Shown piece by piece: positions 62,413-64,000 of a stretch of DNA of 64,000 nt. Position 1 is the stretch's first letter. Every line of letters begins with the position of its first letter. A model generated the notes under the pieces. It saw only the letters and a list, made by a program, of their open reading frames with translations. It ran no database searches and was not told the origin of the DNA. The DNA lies in NCBI RefSeq assembly GCF_011397635.1, contig NC_064762.1:24764979-24828978 (forward strand). Reading direction: 5' to 3'. The translations under genes and the position numbers were made by a program. The DNA is from Epinephelus fuscoguttatus. Taxonomy: Eukaryota; Chordata; Actinopteri; Perciformes; Serranidae.

Positions 62413-64000
62413 ATGGGAGTGAGGAAGGAGCCGTGTGAAGTGATGGACCGCACCAGCGCATCACAAAATTTGACATCCCCTCCATCTTACTGGCAGCTAA
62501 AAAACCAGAATCCTCCTGCTTAAAATGAGTGTCGTGTATGAATGTGTTATTTGTCACAAATGCTACTGTAGCATCCTCCTAGTCTCCTTGCTGCACAAAA
62601 ACACACTCAGCCATGATTGATAGTGCTGTTTGGAAAAGTACAGACTCAATGGCAGGGTGACTACAGCGAAACTGACCCCAGAAACAGCAGAAAATGACCA
62701 AATGGCTAGTGCTCTGACTCAGTACCACCTCCTGCTGTGCAGTGCAAAGTGGCAGGGTCAGGGAAGCATGACATGAATGGCCGCACAAAAATTGACTCTC
62801 AGCAGCACGGCTCAAACTGCCTGCTGTTTTTATGTCTGTGTGTTTATGGCTAAGAAAACATGTCATAGGCTACATCTGTTTTTTCAAACAGCCCCATCTA
62901 CATGCACCCAAAAAATGTACTATAAGAGGCTTAAAAGAGGCTGCTGTCTTAAAGGCAGAAGCTCCCACAATGTTTGAACACACCACTGGAGCACAAGAAA
63001 TACATAAAGCATTAAAAAATGCAGTATTTTGTAGCAAATGTTAAACTCATGAGTAGAATATAAAGATGTCTGACGTTGGCGCCCCCAGGTGGTAGCATCA
63101 AGAAGAACACTCGCAGACAGACTGATTTGGTCTGCAAGTATATGTAAAATATGAACAGAAATAATGATAATGATAATAATAAGGGTTGGCCCTTTTCACA
63201 CAGAGTCTGTGACGCAAAAGTATTGTCGCTGAATACACAAAATATGAATTGCATCAAATGGCAGAATCAATTTTAGGGAGAGTCGCCATTTTAACACCCA
63301 TTGAAAAGCTGGAGAGTCGTTTCATTCCACCTGTACAGCAAAAACAAAGGGGGAAAATGTCATTTCCTCGGCAGGCAACTTTCGGCATGACTGTGAATAC
63401 ACAAATTAACCCCAGAGAGAATGTGTGTTCACGACTCTCAAGCCGCTTTTTAAGACATTTTTAAAAAGGTTTTGTACTGTGATAGAAGCCAGGACACGTC
63501 ATCAGACAGCACTTATTATCAGGGACACACAAGTAGGCATTTATGTTGCCCTGATGTGTGGGGTGGTTTAATTTCTTTCCATCTCTAGAAAGAAATCTGC
63601 GTGAGTGACTAAAAGATGCCAGCAATTTTCTTGCAAGTGTCGTATCAGTTCATGTTGCATCTTTGATAAATGACGCATGGGCATGAAAAAGAAATAATAG
63701 GCTACAGGTGATTGCTAATTTTCCTTGTCTGTGACACACACAGAGATGTGTAGGAGAGAAAAGAAAATGTGACCTTATGTTACATTAACTACACATAAAA
63801 GGACTCAGCAACAACTAGGGCTCATTAGATTGTAGCACTGATGTGGATGGTTGGCAGTGCTGTTAGTATGTGCACTTTGTGTTGGTGTTAACCTCACATT
63901 ATTATTATTTATAAGTTTTCCCTCTTTTACACCACAATAGTTACATAATGTAACTATCCTTTAAATGGATAGTTCAAGTTTTTTTTTAAGGTAGATTGTA
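61140..64000 (+). other. gpr176 intron 1 (runs off the window)
   Basis: No further exon is seen. The intron includes a (CTG)11 tract and a CTCF-like GCCCCCAGGTGGTAGC at about 63082. The last 60 bp resemble an interspersed repeat end. Small frames here have no domains. Confidence 0.65.
62380..62412. repeat. (CTG)11 trinucleotide repeat in gpr176 intron 1
   Basis: Eleven pure CTG units. The frames across it (poly-Ala/Ser on the minus strand) are artefacts of the repeat. Confidence 0.97.

Overview
This window is chromosomal DNA from a ray-finned fish, most likely a percomorph teleost. The genes have many introns with GT-AG splice sites. The intergenic and intronic DNA is AT-rich and full of dinucleotide microsatellites and short teleost-type repeats. 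Five protein-coding genes can be read by joining exons by eye. Most other open frames are chance.

Layout. (1) 1-3.48 kb: the last intron and last coding exon of a plus-strand gene, most likely slc10a1 (bile-acid transporter). The intron carries a decayed Crypton-type tyrosine recombinase beside a long perfect inverted repeat. (2) 3.48-10.5 kb: srsf5 on the minus strand, seven coding exons plus a 5' non-coding exon. It is tail-to-tail with slc10a1, and the two poly(A) signals lie about 30 bp apart. (3) 10.5-12.8 kb: intergenic, with a LINE 3'-end relic and a (CTAT)n tract. (4) 12.8-49.0 kb: susd6 on the minus strand, spread over about 36 kb. It has a non-coding first exon, a signal-peptide exon, two sushi exons, a transmembrane exon, a large cytoplasmic exon and a tiny last exon. 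Its roughly 23.6 kb second intron holds a hAT element with an exact 8-bp target duplication and a 58-bp minisatellite. (5) 49.0-54.86 kb: intergenic, with nested repeats. (6) 54.87-57.49 kb: a complete three-exon acyl-CoA thioesterase of the ACOT/BAAT family on the plus strand. Intron 2 holds a TTAA-flanked MITE, and a Tc1-like inverted composite lies downstream. (7) 60.9-64.0 kb: exon 1 and part of intron 1 of gpr176 (orphan GPCR), plus strand.

The order slc10a1 / srsf5 / susd6, including relative strands, is as I recall it at human 14q24. The neighbouring acot (human 14q24) and gpr176 (human 15q) imply a rearrangement between about 49 and 60 kb relative to human. The genes do not form a pathway: they act in splicing, receptor/immune regulation, lipid metabolism and signalling. 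I see no CRISPR array, operon or prokaryotic system. The observations most worth a second look are the Crypton relic with its own small intron, the extra sushi module in susd6 encoded by two equal-length 1-1 phase exons, the altered nucleophile elbow of the thioesterase, and the nested or inverted transposons.
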